Positions 50,860-59,791 of a stretch of DNA of 64,000 nt are shown here, in pieces. A model generated the notes under the pieces. It saw only the letters and a program-made list of their open reading frames with translations, ran no database searches and was not told where the DNA came from. Numbering within the stretch: position 1 is the first letter of the stretch; the number at the start of each line of letters is the position of its first letter. This DNA comes from Gracilimonas sp965227785 (GTDB lineage: Bacteria > Bacteroidota > Rhodothermia > Balneolales > Balneolaceae). The stretch covers positions 992,001 to 1,056,000 of the forward strand of contig NZ_OZ245785.1 of assembly GCF_965227785.1 (NCBI RefSeq). Direction: 5' to 3'. A program made the position numbers and the translations under genes.

Positions 50860-53800
50860 TTAAAACGAAAATCTTATACCGAAACGAATCGTCCTTGGAT
50901 CAAGGAAATTGAAGTATCTCTGGTTAGGCATATTGATATATGCTTTGTCATCTAACACTTTATTGACATACCCTTTATCAGCTTCGACAAAAGATCCGTT
51001 TGCAAATTGGTAATACTTTCCTTCCTGTGTGTTGTAGTACAAAGCTCTTCCGTTCGGGTTACTGATGGTTCCCAAGTCCGTAGTAGCTTCAATCGGCACA
51101 TAATCCACATTGGCCGGACGGTAATCTCCAGGCTTGTCGTTACCAGGAACTCTGGAGCTTAGCAAGTTAATTTCTTCCAGCTTTCCTTTTGGCAGGTGAA
51201 GTGAACCCATGTAATCCAGGTAGTCATTTCCGTCAATCAAACCCGAGGTAGAAATATCAAAGTTTCTTCGGTTGATGACGTTACTTACATCAGCAAAAAA
51301 CCGAAGGTTAGACCCATCCCCCAGATCCACTCGCTTCGTTAAGCGAAGGCTGGTTCCCCAGAAATCTTTGTACTTGAGGTTATCCACAATTCCGGGAATT
51401 GATCCCCCACCGGTGTAGGTGAATCTATACCCAGCTCTCCAGGTAACTAATGGTACAATTTGCCATCTGCCCAATGGATACCCGCCCAAAAACTCAGGAC
51501 CAATTTCCGGTGGTGTCTGGAAGTAAAGCTGTAAGCGTGCATAAGGTCGGGGAGTGGATTTATTAATATCATTGTCTGCTGTCAAGCGCTCGTATTGACG
51601 CTGTTCAAATGGGTTCTCATAGTTCTCAAGGGTTCCAAAGAAACCGGTTGTTTGAACATCATAGGTGTAGTTAACTTCTCCCCAGAAAAATCGGCCAGTT
51701 TGCTTTCTTAGTGTCAACTCTATACCACGAATATCCTCATATGAAAACGCGCGACTGACAGTATAACTGCTGTTGTCTCGGCCTGTAAAAGAAACCTGAA
51801 TGGGCTGATCAGTCAGATCTTTATAATACCCGCTTATTCGAATTAAATAATTCTCGAATAAATTCTGCTCATATCCAAGTTCATAAGCCACGGTTTTAGG
51901 CAAACTGTTACCGGGTGCGGCAAGTCGTGTTACGGTATTTGTAAAAGGCTCGATACGTACTAAATAGAGGTTTTCCGGATCAGGAAGTTGAATGAAATGT
52001 CCGTAGTTAAAGAATAGCTTACTGCTTTCTGTAATTGGGAAAGAAACCCCTAATCGAGGCTGCAGAACTACTTGAGGCTCAACATCTGAAGTAGCAGCAG
52101 TATCCAGTGCGGAAGCGTTTCCACTCGCAAATAAATCAGTAAATGGCTCATAGTCATACCACTCAACATTCGGGTCATTATATGTTAATCGAAGACCCAA
52201 ATTGGCGATCATCCCCTGAAATTCCAGCTTATCCTGAACGTAAGCAGCAATTCTGAAAGGTGTGGTATTCCAAACCGAACGCGTTCGTCCGGAAGGCAGC
52301 ACTTTATCAAATGAACCATAATTGACCTGACTATTGGTTCTGCTGAAGTCAATTCCTGCTTTAATGAGATTAAATCGATCTAACTGACTGGTAATCGCAA
52401 AATTCACATTCAGGTCAGATACTTTACTGCTATCACGAGAGGTACTCATACCAACGCCCATCCGCATGCCTGATGCCAAACCAAAGGATGTTTCATCGAA
52501 GAAACCAAATGGAGCTTGATTAAAGCCTACCCCTCCGATTGATACAACATCAGATGTATCCCGAAAACCACCGGGATTGGTACTGTTTCTTGAGAAATAG
52601 TTATTAACCTTTATCTCATAAAATGTGTTATTACTGATTGAATGAGTGAATTGAGCTCCAATATTTGCACTCACTTTTTCGGATGGAGCCCAGTAGTCAG
52701 AAGAATATAATCGAGACTCAATGAAACTCACGTTGTCCATGCTGCTTGCAATGCCACCCGGTGATACAAAGAAACCCGGATTACCAGCCTGGCTTGCCCC
52801 GGTTCCTGTCTCTTTACTGTATAAACCGTCAATCGACAATTTCATACCCGGAGCAACATTGCTTGTCAGTTTCGTCTGAAAAGTTGTTTGCTTATAACGG
52901 TCCCGGGAAAGTGGAACCATATACATGGTTTGTGTTTGCCTCAGCGAAGATGAAAATCTTAAATCGCCCAATTTCTCACTAACAACGGGAATTGGACCAC
53001 CCACAGTTAAATCAATTTCATAATCAGGTTCGGTGATGGCAAAATCCTTTCTGTGTTGCCATAAAAAGGCTTGCTGAGCAGCCTCAGGGGTTAAGTCATT
53101 GGTCGGGTCATCATCGGCGAGCAGGCTTTGTGAAAAGGCATTCCACCCGATAAAGGAAGGGTAATCTTGCTGTGTGTATTGGTCCCATGCTCCATTACTT
53201 GTTCCCGTCCAGGCCACATCATCATCCAGGTAAGGACGTAACCAGTAAGAGTTTTGACTGTTAATATCTTGTCCCACATTTTTCTTTTGTGGAGGAGTGA
53301 TACGAATCAACCCATCTACCGTGTAGCGATCAGCATTACCTTCTTTACTGGTTACGTTAATCAAACCTGATCTCAGGTTTCCATATTCAGCATTAAAACC
53401 ACCGGTTTGTAACTGTACATTCTCTACAGAAGTAACGCTAACACCGGTAAACGGACTATTATCTCTTCCGGATCGCAGTGTAAACCCATTCAGGTTAAAT
53501 GAAATTTCATCTGAACCACTACCCCGAATACTTAAACCCTCGACTCCGGCCTGAAGACCAACTACATCAGATACACTGGCTACGGGCAGGGCATCAATAT
53601 TCTCTTTACTGATATTAGCCTGACTCGAAGAAACATCTTTCTTAATTACAGGTTTTTCAGCCACTACAACAACTTCTTCCCCTTCAAAAGTCTGTTCAAT
53701 CATTTCGATATCAACCTCAGTTGTCAGGTTGATATTTACTTCCACCTCTTCAATTACCACCGGGGTAAATCCCACAAAAGAAGCTCTCAGAGAATAAGTG

Positions 53801-54003
53801 CCCGGCTTCACATTCAGAATTTGATAATATCCATCGGGTTGGGTAGCCGTCCCCTGGGTTGTCCCTTCGATTACAACATTAACCCCCGGAAGCGGTTCCC
53901 CATTCGTGTCAGTTACAAAGCCGGTTATCTTACCGGTTTGAGCAATAAGTGATTGGGAGATAAGTAAAAAGAAGAAGAATGATAGTAGCTTTTTAACATC
54001 CAT
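50860..54003 (-). CDS. TonB-dependent outer-membrane receptor with carboxypeptidase-like domain
   Basis: A 1047-aa outer-membrane receptor. Signal peptide LSFFFFLLISQSLIAQ; a CarboxypepD_reg-like domain (about 22-108: GKITGFVTDTNGEPLPGVNVVIEG); a possible TonB-box region (EGEEVVVVAEKP); plug domain (about 120-225: ASVSDVVGLQAGVEGLSIRG, ENVQLQTGGFNAEYGN); then a 22-strand barrel ending RTIRFGIRFSF. It imports a large ligand using the proton motive force. It heads a five-gene cluster (large exported protein, PorV-like, IPT/TIG lipoprotein, propeller) and no SusD gene follows. The leader just before the ATG carries competing hairpins. Ligand is unknown. Confidence 0.92.
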   Translation of the reverse strand: MDVKKLLSFFFFLLISQSLIAQTGKITGFVTDTNGEPLPGVNVVIEGTTQGTATQPDGYYQILNVKPGTYSLRASFVGFTPVVIEEVEVNINLTTEVDIEMIEQTFEGEEVVVVAEKPVIKKDVSSSQANISKENIDALPVASVSDVVGLQAGVEGLSIRGSGSDEISFNLNGFTLRSGRDNSPFTGVSVTSVENVQLQTGGFNAEYGNLRSGLINVTSKEGNADRYTVDGLIRITPPQKKNVGQDINSQNSYWLRPYLDDDVAWTGTSNGAWDQYTQQDYPSFIGWNAFSQSLLADDDPTNDLTPEAAQQAFLWQHRKDFAITEPDYEIDLTVGGPIPVVSEKLGDLRFSSSLRQTQTMYMVPLSRDRYKQTTFQTKLTSNVAPGMKLSIDGLYSKETGTGASQAGNPGFFVSPGGIASSMDNVSFIESRLYSSDYWAPSEKVSANIGAQFTHSISNNTFYEIKVNNYFSRNSTNPGGFRDTSDVVSIGGVGFNQAPFGFFDETSFGLASGMRMGVGMSTSRDSSKVSDLNVNFAITSQLDRFNLIKAGIDFSRTNSQVNYGSFDKVLPSGRTRSVWNTTPFRIAAYVQDKLEFQGMIANLGLRLTYNDPNVEWYDYEPFTDLFASGNASALDTAATSDVEPQVVLQPRLGVSFPITESSKLFFNYGHFIQLPDPENLYLVRIEPFTNTVTRLAAPGNSLPKTVAYELGYEQNLFENYLIRISGYYKDLTDQPIQVSFTGRDNSSYTVSRAFSYEDIRGIELTLRKQTGRFFWGEVNYTYDVQTTGFFGTLENYENPFEQRQYERLTADNDINKSTPRPYARLQLYFQTPPEIGPEFLGGYPLGRWQIVPLVTWRAGYRFTYTGGGSIPGIVDNLKYKDFWGTSLRLTKRVDLGDGSNLRFFADVSNVINRRNFDISTSGLIDGNDYLDYMGSLHLPKGKLEEINLLSSRVPGNDKPGDYRPANVDYVPIEATTDLGTISNPNGRALYYNTQEGKYYQFANGSFVEADKGYVNKVLDDKAYINMPNQRYFNFLDPRTIRFGIRFSF

Positions 54004-54005
54004 AG

Positions 54006-54064
54006 ACTGAAAAATTATTTTAACAGTAGAAATCCCGAACAGGATTTTTCAGTATTGACTGAAA
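54006..54064 (-). promoter_or_regulatory. Leader with mutually exclusive hairpins before the TonB receptor
   Basis: In mRNA order, TTTCAGT (54064-54058) can pair with ACTGAAA (54053-54047) across a 4-base loop. The same ACTGAAAAAT (54053-54044) can instead pair with ATTTTTCAGT (54015-54006), a perfect 10-bp stem that ends 2 bases before the AUG and would cover the ribosome-binding region. An inner AAATCC/GGATTT stem sits in the loop. This is the layout of a translational switch, or the repeats may be a protein operator. No known riboswitch class is recognised. Confidence 0.5.
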
Positions 54065-54647
54065 CCGCATAGTATAAAATTCTAATTAAGAAATAAACTT
54101 TTGCTGAAGGAATTTTAGCAAACGGGTAAACTGCCCGAATTTCATGAATTCATGCTCCAAACAGTCCCTTCATTTATTTACCTCTTTCTCCTAACTATAT
54201 CCCGCACACCCTTAGCACCCTTATAAAAAATTTTCATTCGTATGACTTCCAATTCTTACTTACGCTTTAAGCTTCTGAATTTTAACTGACTTGATATGAA
54301 AAAATTATTCACAGATGAATGGTCATTCTGCATTTAGAATTTCCCCAATCATTGGATTAGCTGATAAACCGTTACCTTTCTCCCTGTTCATTGTGCGCCA
54401 GAATGAAATAGTGAATTCTTCATGACCTTAATTTTTTTTGCTTAGAAAAAACTTTCATAGCCAAGACAAAAAACATTTTTTAAAATCTTTTGGTGATAAA
54501 TTTTGAGCGAGCATGATCAAAACTGATCCCGGATTTCAAAAAACTCAGACATATACCCAAGCGAATAGATCATCCATTCCTATCCAAATTGAACTTTAGC
54601 ATCAATCACCTGATCTGGCTATTATTCGGCTGAATCAAATTCATACT
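54065..54647. other. Long AT-rich intergenic region
   Basis: About 580 bases between the divergent TonB receptor leader and the tryptophan dioxygenase gene. I see no gene or RNA. It holds the short palindrome ATGAATTCAT (around 54143) and several T- or A-rich runs. TATACT on the minus strand, just upstream of the leader hairpins (near 54070-54080), could be a promoter for the receptor operon. Length suggests regulatory content for both sides. Confidence 0.5.
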
Positions 54648-55427
54648 ATGAGCCTTACATACACCAACTATCTGAAAATCGACGAACTGCTTGAACTACA
54701 GCAGCTTAAATCTGACCCGCATGAACATGATGAAACTCTGTTCATTATTATCCATCAAACTTATGAGTTGTGGTTCAAACAGATATTGCATGAGTTTGGG
54801 AAGCTTCGCAAAAACCTGAAAAACGGTAACACCTGGGCCTCCCTCAAAACATTACGCAGGGTACTTACCATTTTAAAAACCATGGTTTCCCAAATCGATA
54901 TTCTGGAAACTATGACACCGCTCGAGTTTAACAGTTTCCGTAAATTCCTGGGGCAATCAAGTGGTTTTCAATCGGTGCAGTTCAGAGAAATGGAAATTGT
55001 ATGCGGACTTCGTTTCCCCTTGATGAAAGAAGCTCATAAAGATCAGCCCAAACATATAAAGGTATTGGAACAGCGCATGAAGGAATCTACCCTATGGGAA
55101 AGTTTCTGCGCCTTTCTTCGAACCCGCGGATATGACATTCGTCCTGAAAGGGATAATGAGAAAGGATTGATCCATGAACCTTCCGAACACGTTCAGGACA
55201 TTTTAGTTGAAGCTATGAAAAACGACCCGGAATCGGCTCTGATAGCAGAACTGTTTGTGGATTATGATGAAGGACTGCAGGAGTGGCGCTACCGTCACGT
55301 TAAAATGGTAGAACGAACCATAGGCACCAAACAAGGAACCGGGGGGTCGGATGGAGCCAAATATCTTCATAAAACACTTAACAATCCTATCTTCCCGGAC
55401 CTTTGGGCCATCCGTTCCAAGTTTTGA
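54648..55427 (+). CDS. kynA: Tryptophan 2,3-dioxygenase
   Basis: A 259-aa heme dioxygenase that opens the indole ring of L-tryptophan to N-formylkynurenine, first step of the kynurenine pathway, in the cytoplasm. Family motifs are LLELQQLKSDPHEHDETLFI, HQTYELWFKQ (substrate pocket), FRKFLGQSSGFQS and RHVKMVERTIGTKQGTGGSDGA; the His of RHVKMVE is the heme ligand and GTGGS is the substrate-binding loop. Length is slightly short of the usual 270-285 but no motif is lost. Kynureninase follows 71 bases later; no formamidase gene is nearby. Confidence 0.95.
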   Translation: MSLTYTNYLKIDELLELQQLKSDPHEHDETLFIIIHQTYELWFKQILHEFGKLRKNLKNGNTWASLKTLRRVLTILKTMVSQIDILETMTPLEFNSFRKFLGQSSGFQSVQFREMEIVCGLRFPLMKEAHKDQPKHIKVLEQRMKESTLWESFCAFLRTRGYDIRPERDNEKGLIHEPSEHVQDILVEAMKNDPESALIAELFVDYDEGLQEWRYRHVKMVERTIGTKQGTGGSDGAKYLHKTLNNPIFPDLWAIRSKF

Positions 55428-55498
55428 TTTATCCAAACTTTTAGGTTTTAAAAACAGTTAACTTAGCACTTTGATCTTCACGTACACCCCTGATTTTT

Positions 55499-56686
55499 AT
55501 GTCTGATATTGATTTTCTGGCTAACAAGCTCTCCCCCCATTATTCTCACTTTGATGTAGCTAACCGACTCCTGTTTACCGGTCACTCTCACCAGGCATGG
55601 CCGGATGTGGCCCGGGAAGGACAAACCGAATATTTCGATGTTTGCGCAAAGCACGTAGACAATAAATGGGATGTAGCCTTTGAAAAAACGGAAATCCTTA
55701 GAAACTACCTGCGCGATTTTTATGATGACCCCGATGGCTTTTATTGTCGCGAAGAAAGCACCCACGTACTTTTTGTGAGCTGGATGAGCAGCCTGGATTT
55801 AAAGAACAAACCCAAGATTATTTCCACAGATGGAGAGTTTCATTCGCTATTCCGTCAGTTGCACCGCCTTGAAGAAGAAGGCTTGGAGTTTGTTCGTGTG
55901 GCAACCGAACCTGATGAAAATTTTGCAGAGCGAATTATTGATGAGATGGATGGCCGGACATCTGCCATCATGTTGTCCCGTGTTTATTTTGAGACTTGTC
56001 TTATTAATACACACCTCACAGAAATTGCAGCCGCAGCCAGAGAAAAAGACATCCCTGTTTTAATTGATGATTATCACGGTACCAATGTAGTTCCTCTTTC
56101 TATCCGGGAAGCCGGGCTGGAAGATTGTTTTATCCTGATCGGTGGGTATAAATACTTACAGTGGGGAGAAGCAAATTGCTTTCTGCGTTTCCCAAAAGAT
56201 TGTGATTATCGTCCTGCAATTACCGGGTGGTTTGCCGCGTTCAGCTCTCTCGACAAACCCCGAACCGACCAACCCGTGGAATATGACAACAGTAACCAGC
56301 GTTTTGCCAGCGGCACCTACGATCCCTCCTCTCAGTTCCGCGCGGCACGTGTGGTGGAATTTTTCAGAGAACATGGATTATCTCCCACCGTTTTACGCGA
56401 ACAATATCTGGCACAGGTTGGCATGTTAAGAGATCGATTTCTTGCCCATCAGTTTGACCCATCGATGATTTGCCTAACCCACGAAGAACCATTAGAACGA
56501 AATGGCGGATTCCTATCGCTTACCTCCCCTCATGCTCGCGAAATCAGAGCAGCCCTTATGGAAAATGGGGTCTTTACCGATGCCCGTGGAAAAATACTTA
56601 GATTTGGGCCCGCACCCTATATATCCTCTTCTCAGATCGATGATGCCATAAATAAGCTGAATAAGGTTGTTAAAAATCTACCCTGA
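55499..56686 (+). CDS. kynU: Kynureninase-like PLP enzyme
   Basis: A 395-aa fold-type I PLP enzyme (aminotransferase class V), likely kynureninase, which splits kynurenine into anthranilate and alanine. Features: N-terminal FTGHSHQAWPDVAREG, a PLP Asp in VLIDDYHGTN, the Schiff-base lysine in GGYKYLQWGEANCF, and the C-terminal FGPAPYISSSQID. The lysine context differs from the best-studied bacterial kynureninases, so a related specificity is possible, but the kynA neighbour on the same strand supports the call. With kynA it would yield anthranilate or, with hydroxylated kynurenine, feed NAD synthesis. No kynB or kmo is visible. Confidence 0.85.
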   Translation: MSDIDFLANKLSPHYSHFDVANRLLFTGHSHQAWPDVAREGQTEYFDVCAKHVDNKWDVAFEKTEILRNYLRDFYDDPDGFYCREESTHVLFVSWMSSLDLKNKPKIISTDGEFHSLFRQLHRLEEEGLEFVRVATEPDENFAERIIDEMDGRTSAIMLSRVYFETCLINTHLTEIAAAAREKDIPVLIDDYHGTNVVPLSIREAGLEDCFILIGGYKYLQWGEANCFLRFPKDCDYRPAITGWFAAFSSLDKPRTDQPVEYDNSNQRFASGTYDPSSQFRAARVVEFFREHGLSPTVLREQYLAQVGMLRDRFLAHQFDPSMICLTHEEPLERNGGFLSLTSPHAREIRAALMENGVFTDARGKILRFGPAPYISSSQIDDAINKLNKVVKNLP

Positions 56687-56791
56687 TAAATTTTTTGTAA
56701 GGAATTCCTTTTTAGTTGCTCTAACATATATCACACATAAACAACTTTTTGGGGAAATATTTGCAATTAGAACAACTGAGATTTGTCAATC

Positions 56792-56813
56792 ACATATATT
56801 GAACATATATTGA
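56792..56813. repeat. Tandem 11-mer upstream of recA
   Basis: ACATATATTGA occurs twice head to tail, at 56792-56802 and 56803-56813, about 80 bases before the recA start. One turn of helix apart, the two copies could form a binding site for a regulator; chance in AT-rich DNA is also possible. Confidence 0.45.
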
Positions 56814-56829
56814 AATCGCTTAATTGAAG

Positions 56830-56864
56830 GTGACATGAAGTGTCACTGTTGTCCATTATATTTG
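56830..56864 (+). promoter_or_regulatory. recA promoter with candidate SOS operator
   Basis: A perfect inverted repeat, GTGACA (56830-56835) and TGTCAC (56841-56846) with 5 bases between, lies 10 bases upstream of TATATTTG (56857-56864), an exact TAnnTTTG -7 box. The palindrome therefore sits where the -33 region would be, as expected for a repressor site. LexA control of recA is typical; that this is the LexA box of this lineage is inference. Confidence 0.5.
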
Positions 56865-56892
56865 CCTAAAACAAATTCAAAAACCGAATACC

Positions 56893-57951
56893 ATGTCAAA
56901 AGATGATCGAATGAAAGCCCTCGATATTGCCGTAGGGCAAATAGAAAAACAACACGGCAAGGGAACCATCATGAAGCTGGGCTCTGAAGCTATACAGGAT
57001 ATCGATGTAATATCCACCGGCTCTATTATGGTTGATTATGCATTAGGGGTACAGGGAATACCGCGCGGACGAGTAACAGAGATTTATGGACCGGAGGCCA
57101 GTGGTAAAACCACCCTCGCCCTTCAGGTAATTGCAGAAGCACAAAAAGCCGGTGGATATGCCGCTTTTATTGATGCCGAACACGCTTTCGACCCTCGCTA
57201 CGCAAAAGCATTGGGCATTAATGTGGAGGAATTGCTGGTGTCTCAACCAGACAACGGAGAGCAGGCGCTCGAAATCACTGAGACTTTAATTCGCTCCGGA
57301 GCTCTCGATGTAGTTGTGGTTGACTCAGTAGCAGCCCTTGTGCCACGAGCCGAATTAGAAGGCGAAATGGGAGATTCTCATATGGGACTTCAAGCACGGC
57401 TGATGTCACAGGCGATGAGAAAAATTACCGGAATCATCAACAAAAGCCGGACGTCCTGTATTTTCATTAACCAGGTTCGGGAGAAAATTGGGGTGATGTT
57501 TGGTAACCCGGAAACCACCACCGGTGGACGTGCTCTTAAATTCTACTCTTCCGTTCGTATTGATATTCGTAGAATTGGCTCCATCAAAAGCGGGGATGAA
57601 GTAATTGGTAACCGAACCAAAGTCAAAATAGCTAAGAACAAAGTAGCCCCTCCTTTCAAGGTGGTTGAGTTTAATATTATGTATGGAAAAGGGATTTCTC
57701 GCATTTCCGAGATTCTCGATCTTTCCGTAGAGTATGATATTATTGAGAAGCGCGGAAGCTGGTTCCGTTACGGTGGTGAACCTATTGGACAAGGCTCCGA
57801 TGCCGCTATGCAATTCCTTGAAGAAGATCCTGAATTAGCGAAGAAAATTGAGGAGAAAGTCCGCAAAAAGCTTATGGGAATAGAAGAACCGGAGGAAGAG
57901 CAAGAGGAGAAGGGTAAGAAAGAAAAAGAAGCCGTTGAAGAAGAAGGATAA
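56893..57951 (+). CDS. recA: Recombinase RecA
   Basis: A 352-aa RecA, the ATP-dependent strand-exchange protein and SOS co-protease. Motifs: DRMKALDIAVGQIEKQHGKG at the N-terminus, STGSIMVDYALGVQGIPRGR, Walker A GPEASGKTT (about 67-75), Walker B VVVVDSVAALVP, loop L1 ELEGEMGDSHMG, and L2 region FINQVREKIGVMFGNPETTTGG. The C-terminus is acidic and Lys/Glu-rich (EEPEEEQEEKGKKEKEA). recX starts within its last 17 bases in another frame, so translation is coupled. The upstream region holds a palindrome and a -7 box. Confidence 0.98.
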   Translation: MSKDDRMKALDIAVGQIEKQHGKGTIMKLGSEAIQDIDVISTGSIMVDYALGVQGIPRGRVTEIYGPEASGKTTLALQVIAEAQKAGGYAAFIDAEHAFDPRYAKALGINVEELLVSQPDNGEQALEITETLIRSGALDVVVVDSVAALVPRAELEGEMGDSHMGLQARLMSQAMRKITGIINKSRTSCIFINQVREKIGVMFGNPETTTGGRALKFYSSVRIDIRRIGSIKSGDEVIGNRTKVKIAKNKVAPPFKVVEFNIMYGKGISRISEILDLSVEYDIIEKRGSWFRYGGEPIGQGSDAAMQFLEEDPELAKKIEEKVRKKLMGIEEPEEEQEEKGKKEKEAVEEEG

Positions 57952-58624
57952 ATACCAGCGGTATTCGGAAGAAGCCTTCAAGCTTCTTCCGGCCCCTGTT
58001 TCCGAAATTCAGGTTCAAAAGAAAAATAGCAGTCGATACTCTGTTTTTGTCAAAAACCAATTTCTGATTGGGATTTCCGATTCTACTCTTACAAAACTAA
58101 ATCTAAAGAAAGGCGTTGAAATAACGCCTTCTTTTTTGCGGCAAATTGAAAAACAGGAAGACCGGTGGGCTGCCCGGGAATATATGTTCCGGATTCTTTC
58201 TCGTCGCGACCACTCCCGAAAAGAGTTAAAAGATAAAGCCTATAAGAAAGGATATTCGGGTAGCTATATAGATGAAATTCTTGATGAATTTGAGCAAAAG
58301 GAATACATCAATGATCGGAAATTTGCTGAAAAGTATGCGGCTGACAAGTTTGAGTTCAATGACTGGGGCCCTTATAAAATCAGAACGCAGCTGTTCAAGA
58401 AAGGAATTTCAAAACAGATAGCCGAACGGGTAATTAGCAATACCTTTGGGGATCAGGCAATCAAAGAAAGTATGATAGCTTTAATCACCAAAAGAAAAAG
58501 AAGATACCAGAGAGAGCCGGAACAAAAACGCCGGAAGAAAGTTTTCGATTATTTAATGAGAAAAGGGTATGATTCAGAAAATATTTTAAAGCATCTGGAC
58601 GAACTTTTAGATATCATCTCATAA
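57935..58624 (+). CDS. recX: Regulatory protein RecX
   Basis: A 229-aa RecX, which binds RecA filaments and limits their activity. The RecX helical repeats are clear: WAAREYMFRILSRRDHSRKE, YIDEILDEFEQKEYINDRKFAE and GPYKIRTQLFKKGISKQIAE, then RKVFDYLMRKGYDSENI. The N-terminal 65 residues form a longer leader as in Bacillus RecX. There is no ATG; I take TTG 57935 (KKKDKYQRYSEE), which lies 17 bases inside the recA end in another frame. Overlap with recA fits the usual recA-recX coupling. Its stop shares one base with the start of the next gene. Confidence 0.9.
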   Translation: MKKKDKYQRYSEEAFKLLPAPVSEIQVQKKNSSRYSVFVKNQFLIGISDSTLTKLNLKKGVEITPSFLRQIEKQEDRWAAREYMFRILSRRDHSRKELKDKAYKKGYSGSYIDEILDEFEQKEYINDRKFAEKYAADKFEFNDWGPYKIRTQLFKKGISKQIAERVISNTFGDQAIKESMIALITKRKRRYQREPEQKRRKKVFDYLMRKGYDSENILKHLDELLDIIS

Positions 58625-59712
58625 TGGGAAATATCACATTAGAACGGGTAGTAAAATTTATTGTCGGGGCAGCGGCCATAGCTGTGGCACTGTTGATTCT
58701 ATACAATTACTCTACCCTGGTGGTATTTCTTATCCTTGCAATGATACTCAGCTATATTCTGGATCCTTTTGCCAACCGACTGCAATCAGCAGGTCTGAAC
58801 CGGACGTTCGGAATTACCCTTATCCTTGCTACCGTAATTCTGATTCTTGTTTTTATTTCCACCAGCGTAATTCCAATTATCGCTAATCAAATGGCTGAGC
58901 TGACTGCACAACTTAGCATTGAAAACATTCGCCGTATTGCCGTGCAGGTGGAGAATCAGCTTACCACTAAGTTTGAATTTCTTCCGGATGGATTCCTGGA
59001 GGAAAATATCACAGCAGTGATGAATGAACTGTTTAACGTAAGTCAGATTTCTACCATCGTTAGCGATGCCCTCAGTATTTTCACCAACATCTTTTCAGCC
59101 GTGTTAGTAGTTCCTTTTGCAGCCTTCTTTTTTCTAAAGGATGGGAGCAAAATTCGGCGCGACCTACTTCAGCTTGTGCCCAATAAGTACTTTGAAACCA
59201 CGCTGACTGTTATTGATAAGATTGAGCAGAGACTTGGACTTTATTTTCGAAGCGTACTCTTTCAAAGTTTTTTGGTAGCCCTGTCTTCCTGGACAACACT
59301 GAGTATTGCCGGATTGGATAACTCTATGTCGGTGGGTATTGCTGTTGGGCTTGCAAATACTATCCCCTACTTCGGACCTATTCTTGGGTATTTCTTATCT
59401 ATCATCGTCTCCATTATTGAAACCGGGAATTTCTCTTTAGTCGCAGCCTGTATTTTAGCTATTTTTGTCGTGCAGATGTTGGACAACATTGTCTTTCAAC
59501 CTATGCTCTTCTCACGGTCGGCTGATATGCACCCTGTTGCAATACTCTTCATTATTCTGATTGGAGCTGAAACGGCCGGAATTATTGGGATGCTGGTTGC
59601 TATACCTATAGCTACAGTAATCAAAATTACTATTACACAGGTAAGCTGGAGCTTTAACAATTACCAGGTTTTCAGGCGCGACATTTCGCAGTCACCAGGT
59701 CCGCCGGGTTAG
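58624..59712 (+). CDS. AI-2E family transporter (YdgG/PerM-like permease)
   Basis: A 362-aa polytopic inner-membrane protein of the AI-2E/PerM family; members export or move small molecules such as AI-2, or act as Na+/H+ antiporters, so substrate is unknown. Seven to eight hydrophobic segments are visible, with the family's periplasmic middle section (about 85-150) and the conserved motifs VVPFAAFFFLKDGSKIRR, VALSSWTTLSIAGLDNSMSVG and NTIPYFGPILG. The C-terminal QMLDNIVFQPMLFSRSADMHP is typical. ATG overlaps the recX stop (TAATG), so it belongs to the recA-recX transcript. Confidence 0.9.
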   Translation: MGNITLERVVKFIVGAAAIAVALLILYNYSTLVVFLILAMILSYILDPFANRLQSAGLNRTFGITLILATVILILVFISTSVIPIIANQMAELTAQLSIENIRRIAVQVENQLTTKFEFLPDGFLEENITAVMNELFNVSQISTIVSDALSIFTNIFSAVLVVPFAAFFFLKDGSKIRRDLLQLVPNKYFETTLTVIDKIEQRLGLYFRSVLFQSFLVALSSWTTLSIAGLDNSMSVGIAVGLANTIPYFGPILGYFLSIIVSIIETGNFSLVAACILAIFVVQMLDNIVFQPMLFSRSADMHPVAILFIILIGAETAGIIGMLVAIPIATVIKITITQVSWSFNNYQVFRRDISQSPGPPG

Positions 59713-59791
59713 CAAGAAAGTCCTTCATTCCACCCAAACATTTACTATCTTCTACGCCCAATCAGGCACTGCAAAATCCATCGCCACTTTC

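Noticed and set aside
54065..54647. Hidden small RNA or gene in the long gap before kynA
   Set aside because: No open frame with a ribosome-binding site, no strong GC-rich structure and no terminator is visible.
56699..56710. AAGGAATTCCTT as terminator of kynU
   Set aside because: The palindrome has no loop and only a short T run, so it cannot form a functional terminator hairpin.
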